Assembly: GCF_004331455.1 (NCBI RefSeq)
Contig: NZ_SJJR01000015.1
Location: 1-64,000 of the forward strand
Direction of reading: 5' to 3'
Origin: Micromonospora zingiberis
GTDB taxonomy: Bacteria; Actinomycetota; Actinomycetes; Mycobacteriales; Micromonosporaceae
Length of the DNA: 64,000 nt
Shown: one piece after another, positions 23,152 to 31,269 of the stretch
Numbering within the stretch: the first letter of the stretch is position 1
Layout: each line of letters starts with the position of its first letter
Notes under the pieces: model-generated
The model's database searches: none
What the model saw: only the letters and a program-made list of their open reading frames with translations
Told to the model about the DNA's origin: nothing
Program-made: the position numbers and the translations under genes

Positions 23152-24204
23152 ATGCGACCCACAAGGTCAATGCTGCGCCGCGTCGTGACCATCGCCGCGG
23201 CCGGAACCCTGGTCGCCGGCGTACTGGCCGGCACGCCGGCCCAGGCGGCACCCGCGTCCGCCACACCCGACGCCGCCGCGACCCTCGCCGAGCGACTCGG
23301 TGCCCGCGCCGCCGGCGCGTACGCCGATGCCAGCGGCAAGATGGTCGTCGCGGTGACCGACAGCATCGCGGCCCGTCAGGTGGCCGCTGCCGGTGCCACC
23401 CCGAAGCTCGTCAAGCGTGGTGCGGCGGAGCTGAATCGCGCCACCGCCGAGCTGGACCGCTCCGCGGCGATCCCCGGCACCGCGTGGTGGGTCGACCCGG
23501 CCACCAACCAGGTGGTCGTCTCCGTCGACAGCACCGTCACCGGCGCGAAGCTGGAGCGGGTGAAGGCCGCCGCCGCGCGGACCAACGGCGCGGTACGCAT
23601 CGAGGCCGAGACCGGTGTGCTGAGCACCCGCATCTCCGGCGGTGAGGCCATCTACGCCCAGGGCGGCGGGCGCTGCTCGCTCGGCTTCAACGTGCGGGCC
23701 GGCAGCACCTACTACTTCGTCACCGCCGGGCACTGCACCAACATCGCCGCGAACTGGTACAGCAACTCCGCGCAGACCGCCCTGCTCGGCTCGCGTACCG
23801 GCAGTGTCTTCCCGGGCAGCGACTACGGCATCGTCCGGTACGCCAACCAGAGCGTCGTGCAGCCGGGCAACGTCTACCTGTACAACGGCACCTACCGGGA
23901 CATCACCAGCTCCGGTAGCGCGTTCGTCAACCAGTCGGCGCAGCGGTCCGGCAGCACCACCGGTGTGCGCAGCGGTTCGGTGACCGGGCTCAACGCCACG
24001 GTCAACTACGCCGAGGGTCAGGTGCGCGGCCTGATCCGGACCAACATCTGCGCCCAGCCGGGTGACAGCGGTGGCTCGCTGTTCAGTGGCAGCGTCGCCC
24101 TCGGCCTGACCTCGGGCGGCAGCGGCAACTGCACCACCGGCGGCACCACGTACTTCCAGCCGATCGGGCCGGTGCTGAGCCGCTACGGGGTCAGCGTCTA
24201 CTGA
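23152..24204 (+). CDS. secreted streptogrisin/alpha-lytic-type serine protease (S1E)
   Basis: 350 residues from ATG 23152 (GGGAGG about 7 bases upstream). Signal peptide 1-32 ends GTPAQA. A pro-domain (about 33-160) has the alpha-lytic protease prodomain look (Ala/Val-rich, IPGTAWWVDPATNQVVV). The mature chymotrypsin-fold protease starts near ISGGEAIYAQGG (about 162). Catalytic triad: His194 in VTAGHCTN, Asp224 in GSDYGIVRY, Ser306 in PGDSGGSLF. Six cysteines are placed as in streptogrisins. The pro-domain should fold the enzyme and then be cleaved. It has its own promoter and a strong terminator. Confidence 0.93.
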   Translation: MRPTRSMLRRVVTIAAAGTLVAGVLAGTPAQAAPASATPDAAATLAERLGARAAGAYADASGKMVVAVTDSIAARQVAAAGATPKLVKRGAAELNRATAELDRSAAIPGTAWWVDPATNQVVVSVDSTVTGAKLERVKAAAARTNGAVRIEAETGVLSTRISGGEAIYAQGGGRCSLGFNVRAGSTYYFVTAGHCTNIAANWYSNSAQTALLGSRTGSVFPGSDYGIVRYANQSVVQPGNVYLYNGTYRDITSSGSAFVNQSAQRSGSTTGVRSGSVTGLNATVNYAEGQVRGLIRTNICAQPGDSGGSLFSGSVALGLTSGGSGNCTTGGTTYFQPIGPVLSRYGVSVY

Positions 24205-24231
24205 TCGACCACTCCTGTCCTCTCCTTCCAT

Positions 24232-24268
24232 GGGCGGGCCGCCGGATTCCTCCTCCGGCGGCCCGCCC
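24232..24268 (+). terminator. strong hairpin terminator behind the protease gene
   Basis: GGGCGGGCCGCCGGA (24232-24246) pairs perfectly with TCCGGCGGCCCGCCC (24254-24268), 15 bp with a 7-base loop, starting 27 bases past the stop. No T-tract follows. Confidence 0.8.
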
Positions 24269-24292
24269 GCCTGCGTGCCCTGGGTGCGTGTT

Positions 24293-24338
24293 GTTAATAA
24301 GGGGCCCCGCTACTACGCCAGGCGTTAACGTGGGGCCC
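24293..24338. repeat. GTTAAnnnGGGGCCC double repeat
   Basis: GTTAATAAGGGGCCC (24293-24307) and GTTAACGTGGGGCCC (24324-24338) are near-identical, 31 bases apart, in the same direction, followed by TTCCTT. Each contains the palindrome GGGGCCC(C). I recall similar GTTAAnAAGGGGCCCTTCC sequences scattered in Micromonospora intergenic regions (memory, not searched). It sits between the protease terminator and aspS. Confidence 0.6.
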
Positions 24339-24421
24339 TTCCTTGCACCCGGCAAACGGCGGCGTGGGCGTGCTGAGAGAATGCCGGAGCAGATGTAGAG
24401 CCAGATGAGGAGACGCACGTC

Positions 24422-26227
24422 GTGATCCGTACCCATGACGCCGGCAGCCTGCGCGCGACGGACGCCGGCACCACGGTGACGCTCGCCGGGTGGGTGGCCC
24501 GCCGGCGCGACCACGGCGGTGTCATCTTCGTCGACCTGCGCGATGCCTCCGGCGTGGTCCAGGTGGTCTTCCGCGAGGAGGACGCGCACGCGCTGCGCAA
24601 CGAGTACTGCGTCAAGGTCGTCGGCGAGGTCACCCGCCGCCCCGAGGGCAACGAGAACCCGGAGCTGCCCACCGGCGAGATCGAGGTGACCGCGACCGAG
24701 CTGGACGTGCTCTCCGAGGCGGCGCCGCTGCCGCTGCCGGTGGACGACCAGGTGGTGGCCGGTGACGACATCCGGCTCAAGTACCGCTACCTCGACCTGC
24801 GGCGCAGCGGCCCGGCGCGGGCCATGCGGCTGCGTTCGCGGGCCAACCAGCTGGCCCGTACCGTGCTGCACGAGCGGGACTTCCTGGAGATCGAGACCCC
24901 CACGCTGACCCGCTCCACCCCGGAGGGCGCCCGCGACTTCCTGGTCCCGGTCCGCCTGCAACCCGGCAGCTGGTACGCGCTGCCGCAGTCGCCGCAGCTG
25001 TTCAAGCAGCTGCTGATGGTCGGCGGGATGGAGCGGTACTACCAGATTGCCCGCTGCTACCGGGACGAGGACTTCCGGGCCGACCGGCAGCCGGAGTTCA
25101 CCCAGCTCGACATCGAGATGTCCTTCGTCACCGAGGACGACGTGATCGACCTCGGTGAGGCGATCGTCGCCGCCCTCTGGTCCGACCTGGCCGGGTACGA
25201 GATCCCCCGGCCGATCCCGCGGATCACCTGGCACGACGCGATGGCCCGGTACGGCTCGGACAAGCCCGACCTGCGCTACGGCGTCGAGCTGACCGAACTG
25301 ACCGACTACCTGCGCGGCACCCAGTTCCGGGTCTTCGCCGGGGCGATCGACGCGGGCGGCTACGTCGGCGCGGTGGTCATGCCCGGCGGCGCCGGCCAGA
25401 CCCGCAAGGAACTGGACGGCTGGCAGGACTGGGCCAAGGCGCGCGGCGCCAAGGGCCTGGCGTACGTGGTGCTGGACGCCGAGACCGGCGAGGCGCGCGG
25501 GCCGGTGGCGAAGAACCTGTCGGCCGAGCACCTGGCCGGACTGGCCGACGCGGTCGGCGCCAAGCCCGGTGACGCGATCTTCTTCGCCGCCAGCGCCGAG
25601 ACCCGGGAGGCGCAGGAACTGCTCGGCGCCGCCCGGATCGAGATCGCCAAGCGGGCCGGCCTGGTCGACGAGAGCGCCTGGGCGTTCTGCTGGGTGGTCG
25701 ACGCGCCGATGTTCGAGAAGACCGACGAGGGTGGCTGGACGGCGGTGCACCACCCGTTCACCTCGCCGAACTCGGAGTGGGTGGACCGGTTCGAGGACGC
25801 GCCGGACCGGGCCCTGGCGTACGCGTACGACATCGTCTGCAACGGCAACGAGATCGGCGGCGGTTCGATCCGTATTCACCGCCGCGACGTGCAGCAGCGG
25901 GTCTTCGAGCTGCTCGGCATCACGCCCGAGGAGGCGCAGGACAAGTTCGGCTTCCTGCTGGAGGCGTTCAGCTACGGCCCGCCGCCGCACGGCGGCATCG
26001 CGTTCGGCTGGGACCGGGTCTGCATGCTGCTGGCCGGCGCCGACTCGATCCGCGAGGTGATCGCCTTCCCGAAGACCCGGGGCGGCTTCGACCCGCTGAC
26101 CGGCGCCCCCACCCCCATCACCGCGCAACAGCGCACCGAAGCCGGCATCGACGCCAAGCCCAAGCCGGCTCAGGCCCCCCACCCCGGCACCGCCGGCCCC
26201 GCCGCCCCCGTATCCACCCCCACCTGA
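24422..26227 (+). CDS. aspS: aspartyl-tRNA synthetase
   Basis: 601 residues, bacterial-type AspRS. N-terminal OB anticodon domain (about 1-105, GWVARRRDHGGVIFVDLRD), class II motif 2 in YQIARCYRDEDFRADRQPEFTQ-like residues (about 206-227), the bacterial GAD insertion (about 290-400), and motif 3 GGIAFGWDRVCMLLAG (about 524-539). GTG 24422 has GAGGAG 9 bases upstream. The C-terminus beyond about 575 is a Pro/Ala/Thr tail. It charges tRNA-Asp; whether it also charges tRNA-Asn cannot be judged here. Composite element 3 follows at once. Confidence 0.95.
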   Translation: MIRTHDAGSLRATDAGTTVTLAGWVARRRDHGGVIFVDLRDASGVVQVVFREEDAHALRNEYCVKVVGEVTRRPEGNENPELPTGEIEVTATELDVLSEAAPLPLPVDDQVVAGDDIRLKYRYLDLRRSGPARAMRLRSRANQLARTVLHERDFLEIETPTLTRSTPEGARDFLVPVRLQPGSWYALPQSPQLFKQLLMVGGMERYYQIARCYRDEDFRADRQPEFTQLDIEMSFVTEDDVIDLGEAIVAALWSDLAGYEIPRPIPRITWHDAMARYGSDKPDLRYGVELTELTDYLRGTQFRVFAGAIDAGGYVGAVVMPGGAGQTRKELDGWQDWAKARGAKGLAYVVLDAETGEARGPVAKNLSAEHLAGLADAVGAKPGDAIFFAASAETREAQELLGAARIEIAKRAGLVDESAWAFCWVVDAPMFEKTDEGGWTAVHHPFTSPNSEWVDRFEDAPDRALAYAYDIVCNGNEIGGGSIRIHRRDVQQRVFELLGITPEEAQDKFGFLLEAFSYGPPPHGGIAFGWDRVCMLLAGADSIREVIAFPKTRGGFDPLTGAPTPITAQQRTEAGIDAKPKPAQAPHPGTAGPAAPVSTPT

Positions 26228-26345
26228 CCCACCCACCCCACCCCACGGCACCCCCGGCACCTCGCCCCGTTGATCAAGAAGTTTGCGTCATGATCTAGGC
26301 GTTTCACCGACGCAAACTTCTTGATCAACCAGCGGGGGGCGGGGG
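26228..26345. repeat. composite element 3: C-tract, 21-bp inverted repeat, G-tract
   Basis: Behind aspS lies a C/A-rich tract (26228-26268), then a perfect 21-bp inverted repeat (left arm 26269-26289, right arm 26309-26329; core TTGATCAAGAAGTTTGCG) with a 19-base loop, then a G-rich tract (26333-26345) that runs into the G-rich first codons of the next gene. The arm sequence differs from elements 1 and 2 but the plan is the same. Confidence 0.85.
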
Positions 26346-27158
26346 ATGCGGGTTCTGGTGGTGGGTGGGAGTGGGTTTCTTGGTCGGGAGGTCTGCCGGC
26401 AGGGTGTCGACGCCGGGTGGTCGGTCGTCGGGACGTGCCACTCGGGCGAGGTCGGGGTGCCGGGTGTGGTGGTCCGGCGGGTGGACGTGACGGACCGGGT
26501 CGCGGTGCGCACGTTGGTCGCGGAGATACGCCCCGACGCCGTGGTCAGCACCCCCTACCGGTACGCCGACTGGACGGTCACCGCGGACGGGGCGGCGCAC
26601 GTGGCTCGCGCCGCTGCCGAGGCGGGTGCCCGGTTGGTGCACCTCTCCAGCGACGCGCTGCACGCCGGCCGTCCTGAGGCGTACGCCGATGACGACGCGC
26701 CCACTCCGATCTTTCCGTACGGCGCGGCGAAGGCGGCTGCGGAGACGGCGGTACGGGCGCTCGACCCGGCCGCCGTGCTGGTGCGTACCTCACTGATCCT
26801 CGGGCCGGGCAGCCCGCAGATCCGACTCTGCCTGGACGCCCTGGCCGGCCGGGGAGTGCTGTTCACCGACGAGCTGCGCTGCCCGGTCGACGTGGGTGAT
26901 CTCGCCGCCGCCGTGCGGGAACTGGTGCGCACCGACTATGCAGGTCCGCTCAACGTGGCCGGCCCGGACGCGGTCAGCCGGGCGGAGCTGGGCCGGCTGG
27001 TGGCCCGCCGGGAGGGCATCGATGCGTCGGGACTGCGGACCAGCACCGGTGCCGCCGCCGCAGTGGTGCGCCCGACCGAGGTGCGCCTCGACTCCGCCCG
27101 TGCCGCCGGCCTGCTGCGTACCCGGCTGCGCGGGGTCACCGAACTGTTCGCTGGCTGA
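26346..27158 (+). CDS. NAD(P)-dependent sugar epimerase/reductase-like protein (extended SDR, RmlD-like)
   Basis: 270 residues. The N-terminal Rossmann motif VVGGSGFLG (residues 5-13) binds the nucleotide; TPYRYADWT, HLSSDALHAG and YGAAKAAAE (about 119-127, Tyr-x-x-x-Lys in the form YGAAK) follow the extended-SDR order, and RTSLILGPG, CPVDVGDLA and NVAGPDAVSRAELG match dTDP-4-dehydrorhamnose reductase-like proteins. The substrate is uncertain; no rhamnose genes are nearby. The ATG at 26346 lies inside the G-rich flank of composite element 3, which serves as its only ribosome-site-like sequence. It stands alone between aspS and a regulator. Confidence 0.78.
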   Translation: MRVLVVGGSGFLGREVCRQGVDAGWSVVGTCHSGEVGVPGVVVRRVDVTDRVAVRTLVAEIRPDAVVSTPYRYADWTVTADGAAHVARAAAEAGARLVHLSSDALHAGRPEAYADDDAPTPIFPYGAAKAAAETAVRALDPAAVLVRTSLILGPGSPQIRLCLDALAGRGVLFTDELRCPVDVGDLAAAVRELVRTDYAGPLNVAGPDAVSRAELGRLVARREGIDASGLRTSTGAAAAVVRPTEVRLDSARAAGLLRTRLRGVTELFAG

Positions 27159-27252
27159 CCACCTGGGCGAGGGTGGCCGACGGGGGAACTGCCATCGGCC
27201 CGGTCACGCCGGCCCGCCGCTCGACGGTTGGCGCCCGGTCCAGCTGCCCGGG

Positions 27253-27315
27253 CATGGTGCACACCATGTATGCACAATAATTGTGCACAGGTGATGTGCA
27301 TAGCTACTGTGCATA
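27253..27315. promoter_or_regulatory. operator/promoter cluster of the ArsR-type gene
   Basis: Two palindromes lie side by side: CATGGTG-CA-CACCATG (27253-27268) and TGCACAAT-A-ATTGTGCA (27271-27287). The octamer TGTGCATA then recurs at 27295-27302 and 27308-27315, and its complement at 27269-27276. TTGTGC (27281-27286), 18 bases, TACTGT (27305-27310) form a promoter whose -35 lies in the second palindrome and whose -10 overlaps the last octamer. The -10 ends 6 bases before the ATG at 27317. Autoregulation by the adjacent ArsR-type protein is likely (inference). Confidence 0.65.
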
Positions 27316-27316
27316 C

Positions 27317-27919
27317 ATGGCGGAGATGTCGAACGGGGCCGAACCGAGGGTCGTGCACGTCGACGCGCGGCAGATCCGGGCGCTCGCCCATCCGCTCCGC
27401 GTCCAACTGCTCGGCGCTTTGCGCACCAGCGGGCCGGCGACCGCGACCGAGCTGGCCGCCGAACTCGACACCAACACCGGCGCGACCAGCTACCACCTGC
27501 GCCAACTGGCCGAGGTCGGGTTGGTCGTCGAGGAGCCGGCCGAGGGTGCCGGTCGGCGGCGCTACTGGCGTGCCGCGCACGACGTCAGTTCGTGGCAGAC
27601 GACGGATTTCGAGGGTGACCCGGAGGCCCGGGCCGCGGCGGACTGGCTTCAGGGCAGACAGTTCCAGTTCGTGGCCGAGTTCGCCCAGCGCTGGATCGCC
27701 GTGCAGCACGATCGGCCGCGTGAGTGGCGTGCGGCGGTCGACTTCAGCGACACACTGCTCACCCTCTCGCCCGCCCAACTGCGCGCCCTCAACGACGAGT
27801 TGTGGGCGGTGATCAAGCGGTACCGAGACGCCGACGTGCCGGAGGCGCCCGACGCGCCCGCCGCCGAGCAGGTCATCCTGTTCGTCGCTGGCTTTCCCCT
27901 GGTGCCGGGTGCCCGATGA
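27317..27919 (+). CDS. ArsR/HTH_20-type winged-helix regulator
   Basis: 200 residues. The winged helix-turn-helix (about residues 17-85) reads RALAHPLRVQLLGALRTSGPATATELAAEL, then NTGATSYHLRQLAEVGLV as recognition helix and a wing. The C-terminal half is Trp-rich and hydrophilic, the effector part common to HTH_20 regulators in actinobacteria; no metal-binding Cys motif is seen, so it is probably not a metal sensor. The ATG at 27317 fits a leaderless start (-10 box ends 6 bases before); ATG 27326 is an alternative. Its stop overlaps the MFS start (ATGA), so the two are coupled and the regulator likely controls the transporter. Confidence 0.85.
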   Translation: MAEMSNGAEPRVVHVDARQIRALAHPLRVQLLGALRTSGPATATELAAELDTNTGATSYHLRQLAEVGLVVEEPAEGAGRRRYWRAAHDVSSWQTTDFEGDPEARAAADWLQGRQFQFVAEFAQRWIAVQHDRPREWRAAVDFSDTLLTLSPAQLRALNDELWAVIKRYRDADVPEAPDAPAAEQVILFVAGFPLVPGAR

Positions 27920-29196
27920 GCGCGCTCAGCGTCACGCAGATCCGCCACCGTTTCCTGGTCCTGCACGGTCTGCGGTGGCTGCCGGTCGGCCTGCTGATCC
28001 CGGTGTTCATCCTGCTCATGCAGGAGCGTGGCCTGACCCTGACCCAGATCGGCCTGGCCGTCGCCGCCCAGGGGGTGGTGGTGCTCCTGCTGGAGGTGCC
28101 GACCGGCGGGTTCGCCGACGCGCTGGGTCGCAAGCCGGTACTGGTGGTGGCGAACGCGGTCGGTCTGGCCTCGCTGGCCCTGCTGGTGGTCGCCGACTCG
28201 TTGGCCCTGCTGGTCGCCGTCTGGGCGTTGCAGGGCGTGTTCCGGGCGCTGGACAGCGGCCCGCTCGAATCCTGGTACGTCGACAGCACGCTCGCCGCCG
28301 ATCCGGACGCCGCGTACGAGAAGGGTCTGGGCCAGGCCGGCATGGTCCTCGGCGTGTGCATGGCGGCCGGCGCGCTGCTCAGCGGCGGCCTGGTGGCCCT
28401 CGGTCCGGTGGGGCCGGTCAGTGCGCTCAGCACGCCGATCGTGGTCGCGGTCCTGTTGCAGGCGGTTGCCCTGGTGGCGTTGCTGACGCTGCTGGTGGAG
28501 CAACGTCCGGCGGCCGGCGCGGGCGCGTTGCGGGCCTCCCTGCGCCAGGCCCCACGGATGGTCGGCGAGGCGTTCGGCCTGCTGCGCCGGTCCCGGGTGC
28601 TGCTCGCGCTGGTGGCGGTCGAGTTGTTCTGGGGCTTCGGCATGGTCACTTTCGAGAGCCTGTTGCCGATCCGACTCGCCGAGGTGGTGGGCGACGCCGA
28701 TCGGGCCGGTGCGCTGCTCGGCCCGGCCAGCACGGCGGCGTGGCTCGCCTCCGCCGGTGGCGCCGCGCTCACGCCGCTGCTCATCCGCTGGCTCGGTGCC
28801 GCGCCCGGCGCCGCCCTGTTGCGCGTCGTGCAGGGCGTCACGGTCGTCGGGATGGCCCTGCTCGCCGGACCGGTCGGCGTGCTGATCGCCTTCGTCGCCT
28901 GCTACGCCGTGCACGGCGCGTCCAACCCGCTGCACATGGGACTGCTGCACCGACAGGTCGACGGCCCGTACCGGACCAGCGTGATCTCGGTGAACTCGAT
29001 GGTGGCCATGCCGGCCGCCGCGCTCGGCGGGGTGTTGCTCGGCTACGTCGGTGATCGGGCCGGAGTGAGCGCGGCGATGCTGGTCGGCGCCGTGGTGCTG
29101 GCCGTCGCCGCGCCGCTGTACCTGCCGGCGTGGCGGGCCGACCGGGTCGCTGGTCAGGCGTTGCGGACCGAGGTGAGCCGGAAGGTGTCGGTGTAG
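27916..29196 (+). CDS. MFS transporter
   Basis: 426 residues with 12 predicted helices. Motif A variant GGFADALGRKPVLVVANAVG lies after helix 2 (about residues 67-86). The central loop has basic residues near 205-230. The last 14 residues (after about 412) are read from DNA that on the opposite strand encodes the end of an acetyltransferase remnant, so the natural C-terminus may have been changed. Coupled with the upstream ArsR-type regulator, it likely exports a toxic or signalling compound; the substrate is unknown. Confidence 0.83.
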   Translation: MSALSVTQIRHRFLVLHGLRWLPVGLLIPVFILLMQERGLTLTQIGLAVAAQGVVVLLLEVPTGGFADALGRKPVLVVANAVGLASLALLVVADSLALLVAVWALQGVFRALDSGPLESWYVDSTLAADPDAAYEKGLGQAGMVLGVCMAAGALLSGGLVALGPVGPVSALSTPIVVAVLLQAVALVALLTLLVEQRPAAGAGALRASLRQAPRMVGEAFGLLRRSRVLLALVAVELFWGFGMVTFESLLPIRLAEVVGDADRAGALLGPASTAAWLASAGGAALTPLLIRWLGAAPGAALLRVVQGVTVVGMALLAGPVGVLIAFVACYAVHGASNPLHMGLLHRQVDGPYRTSVISVNSMVAMPAAALGGVLLGYVGDRAGVSAAMLVGAVVLAVAAPLYLPAWRADRVAGQALRTEVSRKVSV

Positions 29197-29282
29197 CCGA
29201 GTCGACGGTAGAGCCGGATCGCGCCCACGTTCGCCGGATAGACGCCCAGCGCGACCATGTCGTACCGGGCCGACAACGCCCG
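29154..29282 (-). pseudogene. remnant of a GNAT acetyltransferase (C-terminal end)
   Basis: On the minus strand 42 codons read RALSARYDMVALGVYPANV then GAIRLYRRLGYTDTFRL and end in TGA at 29156-29154. This is the acetyl-CoA-binding C-terminus of GNAT N-acetyltransferases (the LxVxxxNxxAxxLYxxxGF block). Upstream on the minus strand the frame does not continue into a recognisable GNAT, so the N-terminal two thirds are missing. The remnant overlaps the last 43 bases of the MFS gene. Confidence 0.65.
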
Positions 29283-29478
29283 GGATCGTGTCCCGCCCGA
29301 CGGGTACGACCTCGGCGATGATCATGACGGCAGCCTGGAGGTCAACGTCGGGACGGCGGTACGGAAGGGTCCGACCGGGGAGCTTTCGGACCAGGAGCGG
29401 TCCACCGTGGAGATTGGTGAGGGGACCGATCGGGTACATGGCGGGCCGACCTACTGGAACCCCCACCGGAGGAACATC

Positions 29479-29676
29479 ATGCTTGCCATCGCCGCCGCCG
29501 TGGTTTTCGGCTTCGCGTTGCTGCTCGACCTGCTGGACACCAGACTCGGTGCACCGGACCTGCTCAGCTGGAACACTCTTGTGCTGCTCGGCCTGCTGTT
29601 GCTCGCGCTGCACCTGGCCGGTGTCGGACGGCGTGGTGCCCGCTGGTACCGGGGCCGTCGACCCCGGCGGGGGTGA
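29479..29676 (+). CDS. small two-helix membrane protein of unknown function
   Basis: 65 residues from ATG 29479 with GGAGGA 5 bases upstream. Two hydrophobic helices (about 3-18 and 27-45) are joined by DTRLGAPDLLSWNT, followed by a basic tail rich in Arg and Gly. The strong ribosome site and clean topology argue that it is real. I do not recognise the family. It lies between the acetyltransferase remnant and rarA. Confidence 0.6.
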   Translation: MLAIAAAVVFGFALLLDLLDTRLGAPDLLSWNTLVLLGLLLLALHLAGVGRRGARWYRGRRPRRG

Positions 29677-29691
29677 CCGAGAAGGATCACT

Positions 29692-29744
29692 CCGGGCTCG
29701 GTCGGCGCCGCGATTCTGGCGTGGTCGGTCGAGCCCGGTACTGT
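29692..29744 (+). promoter_or_regulatory. rarA promoter within a 9-bp inverted repeat, leaderless
   Basis: CTGGCG (29716-29721), 17-base spacer, TACTGT (29739-29744) form a promoter; the -10 ends 7 bases before ATG 29752. The inverted repeat CCGGGCTCG (29692-29700)/CGAGCCCGG (29730-29738) brackets the -35 and abuts the -10. It could be an operator, or the terminator of the small gene before it. Confidence 0.5.
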
Positions 29745-29751
29745 TCTCGTG

Positions 29752-31269
29752 ATGGAGTCCGACACGCTCTTCACCCTGGGTGAACCCGCCGCCGCAGCCA
29801 GTGCGGTGACGGGTTCCGGCAGCGTCGGTGGCTTCACTGCGGTGGGCCCGGACGCGCCGCTGCCGGTGCGGATGCGACCGGCGAGCCTGGACGAACTTGT
29901 CGGCCAGGAGCACCTGCTCGCCCCCGGCGCTCCGCTGCGGCAACTCGTCGCCGGCGACGCGCCGATGTCGGTCATCCTCTGGGGGCCACCCGGTAGCGGC
30001 AAGACCACCATCGCCCACCTCGTGGCCGCCGCCACCGACCGGCGGTTCGTCGCCATGTCGGCGTTGTCGGCGGGGGTGAAGGACGTCCGAGCGGTAATCG
30101 AGACCGCGCGGCGGCAACGCCGTTCGGGTGGTCCGCCCACGGTGCTCTTCATCGACGAGGTGCACCGGTTCAGCAAGACCCAGCAGGACTCCCTGCTCGC
30201 CGCCGTCGAGGACCGCACCGTCACGCTGCTCGCGGCCACCACGGAGAACCCGTACTTCTCGGTCATCTCACCGCTGCTGTCCCGGTGCGTGCTGCTCACC
30301 CTGCACCCGCTCGACGACGCGGCGGTGCGCAGCCTGCTACGCCGGGCGATCACCGACGAGCGGGGCCTGGCCGGGGCGCTCACCCTCGACGCCGAGGCCG
30401 AGGAGCACCTCGTCCGGCTGGCGGGCGGGGACGTGCGCAAGGCCCTCACCGCGCTGGAGGCGGCCGCCGGTTCGGCCACCGCGCTCGGAAACGGTCGGAT
30501 CGACCTGGCCACCGCCGAGCGGGCGGTGGACACGGCGGCCGTCCGGTACGACCGTGCCGGCGACGCCCACTACGACGTGACCAGCGCGTTCATCAAGAGC
30601 ATGCGGGGCTCGGACGTGGACGCCGCGCTGCACTGGCTGGCCCGGATGCTGGTCGCCGGAGAGGACGCGAGGTTCATCGCCCGCCGGCTGGTCATCTTCG
30701 CCAGCGAGGACGTCGGGATGGCCGACCCGAGCGCGCTCGGCGTGGCCACCGCCGCCGCGCACGCGGTGGAGTACGTCGGCCTGCCCGAGGCGCAGCTCAA
30801 CCTCGCCCAGGCGGTGATCCACCTGGCCACCGCACCCAAGTCGAACTCGGCCACCACGGCGATCGGCGCGGCGATCGCCGACGTACGGGCCGGCCGGGGT
30901 GGCGCGGTGCCGCGGGGACTGCGGGACGCCCACTACGCCGGCGCCCGCGGCCTCGGTCACGGCACCGGGTACCGCTATCCCCACGACGACCAGCGTGGCG
31001 TGGTCAGCCAGCAGTACGTGCCGGACGACCTGATCGGGATCGACTACTACCGGCCCAGCCAACACGGCGCGGAGCGGTCGGTGGCCACCCGGCTCCCGCT
31101 GCTGCGCGGGATCGTCCGTGGACTGCCCGCCCCCGCACCGTCGGGGGCGTCGCCGGGCGGCGGTCGGGCTCCGGCCCGGTCCGGTGTCGACGACACCCAG
31201 TCGACGACAGTGGACGCCGAGGCGACCGATGAGATCGGCGATCGCGCCGACGGGAAGGTTCAACAGTGA
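29752..31269 (+). CDS. rarA: replication-associated recombination protein RarA (MgsA)
   Basis: 505 residues. RarA is an AAA+ ATPase that acts at stalled replication forks with SSB. Walker A GPPGSGKTTIAH lies at about residues 81-92, Walker B LFIDEVHRF (about 133-141), sensor 1 LAATTENPYFSV, and the MgsA C-terminal tetramerisation domain (about 265-435) contains DVGMADPSAL, PKSNSA and YRYPHDDQ, all family marks. About 60 C-terminal residues are a Pro/Gly/Ala/Asp extension. The stop overlaps the GTG of the following giant membrane-protein gene (GTGA). Confidence 0.94.
   Translation: MESDTLFTLGEPAAAASAVTGSGSVGGFTAVGPDAPLPVRMRPASLDELVGQEHLLAPGAPLRQLVAGDAPMSVILWGPPGSGKTTIAHLVAAATDRRFVAMSALSAGVKDVRAVIETARRQRRSGGPPTVLFIDEVHRFSKTQQDSLLAAVEDRTVTLLAATTENPYFSVISPLLSRCVLLTLHPLDDAAVRSLLRRAITDERGLAGALTLDAEAEEHLVRLAGGDVRKALTALEAAAGSATALGNGRIDLATAERAVDTAAVRYDRAGDAHYDVTSAFIKSMRGSDVDAALHWLARMLVAGEDARFIARRLVIFASEDVGMADPSALGVATAAAHAVEYVGLPEAQLNLAQAVIHLATAPKSNSATTAIGAAIADVRAGRGGAVPRGLRDAHYAGARGLGHGTGYRYPHDDQRGVVSQQYVPDDLIGIDYYRPSQHGAERSVATRLPLLRGIVRGLPAPAPSGASPGGGRAPARSGVDDTQSTTVDAEATDEIGDRADGKVQQ

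Noticed and set aside
29257..29478. N-terminal extension of the small membrane protein
   Set aside because: The first 74 codons of the frame are hydrophilic and antisense to the acetyltransferase remnant; ATG 29479 has an excellent ribosome site.
27649..30165. Open frame of 838 codons on the minus strand
   Set aside because: Antisense to the MFS gene and rarA; composition is low-complexity Gln/Arg/His/Gly. The acetyltransferase remnant lies in another minus frame.
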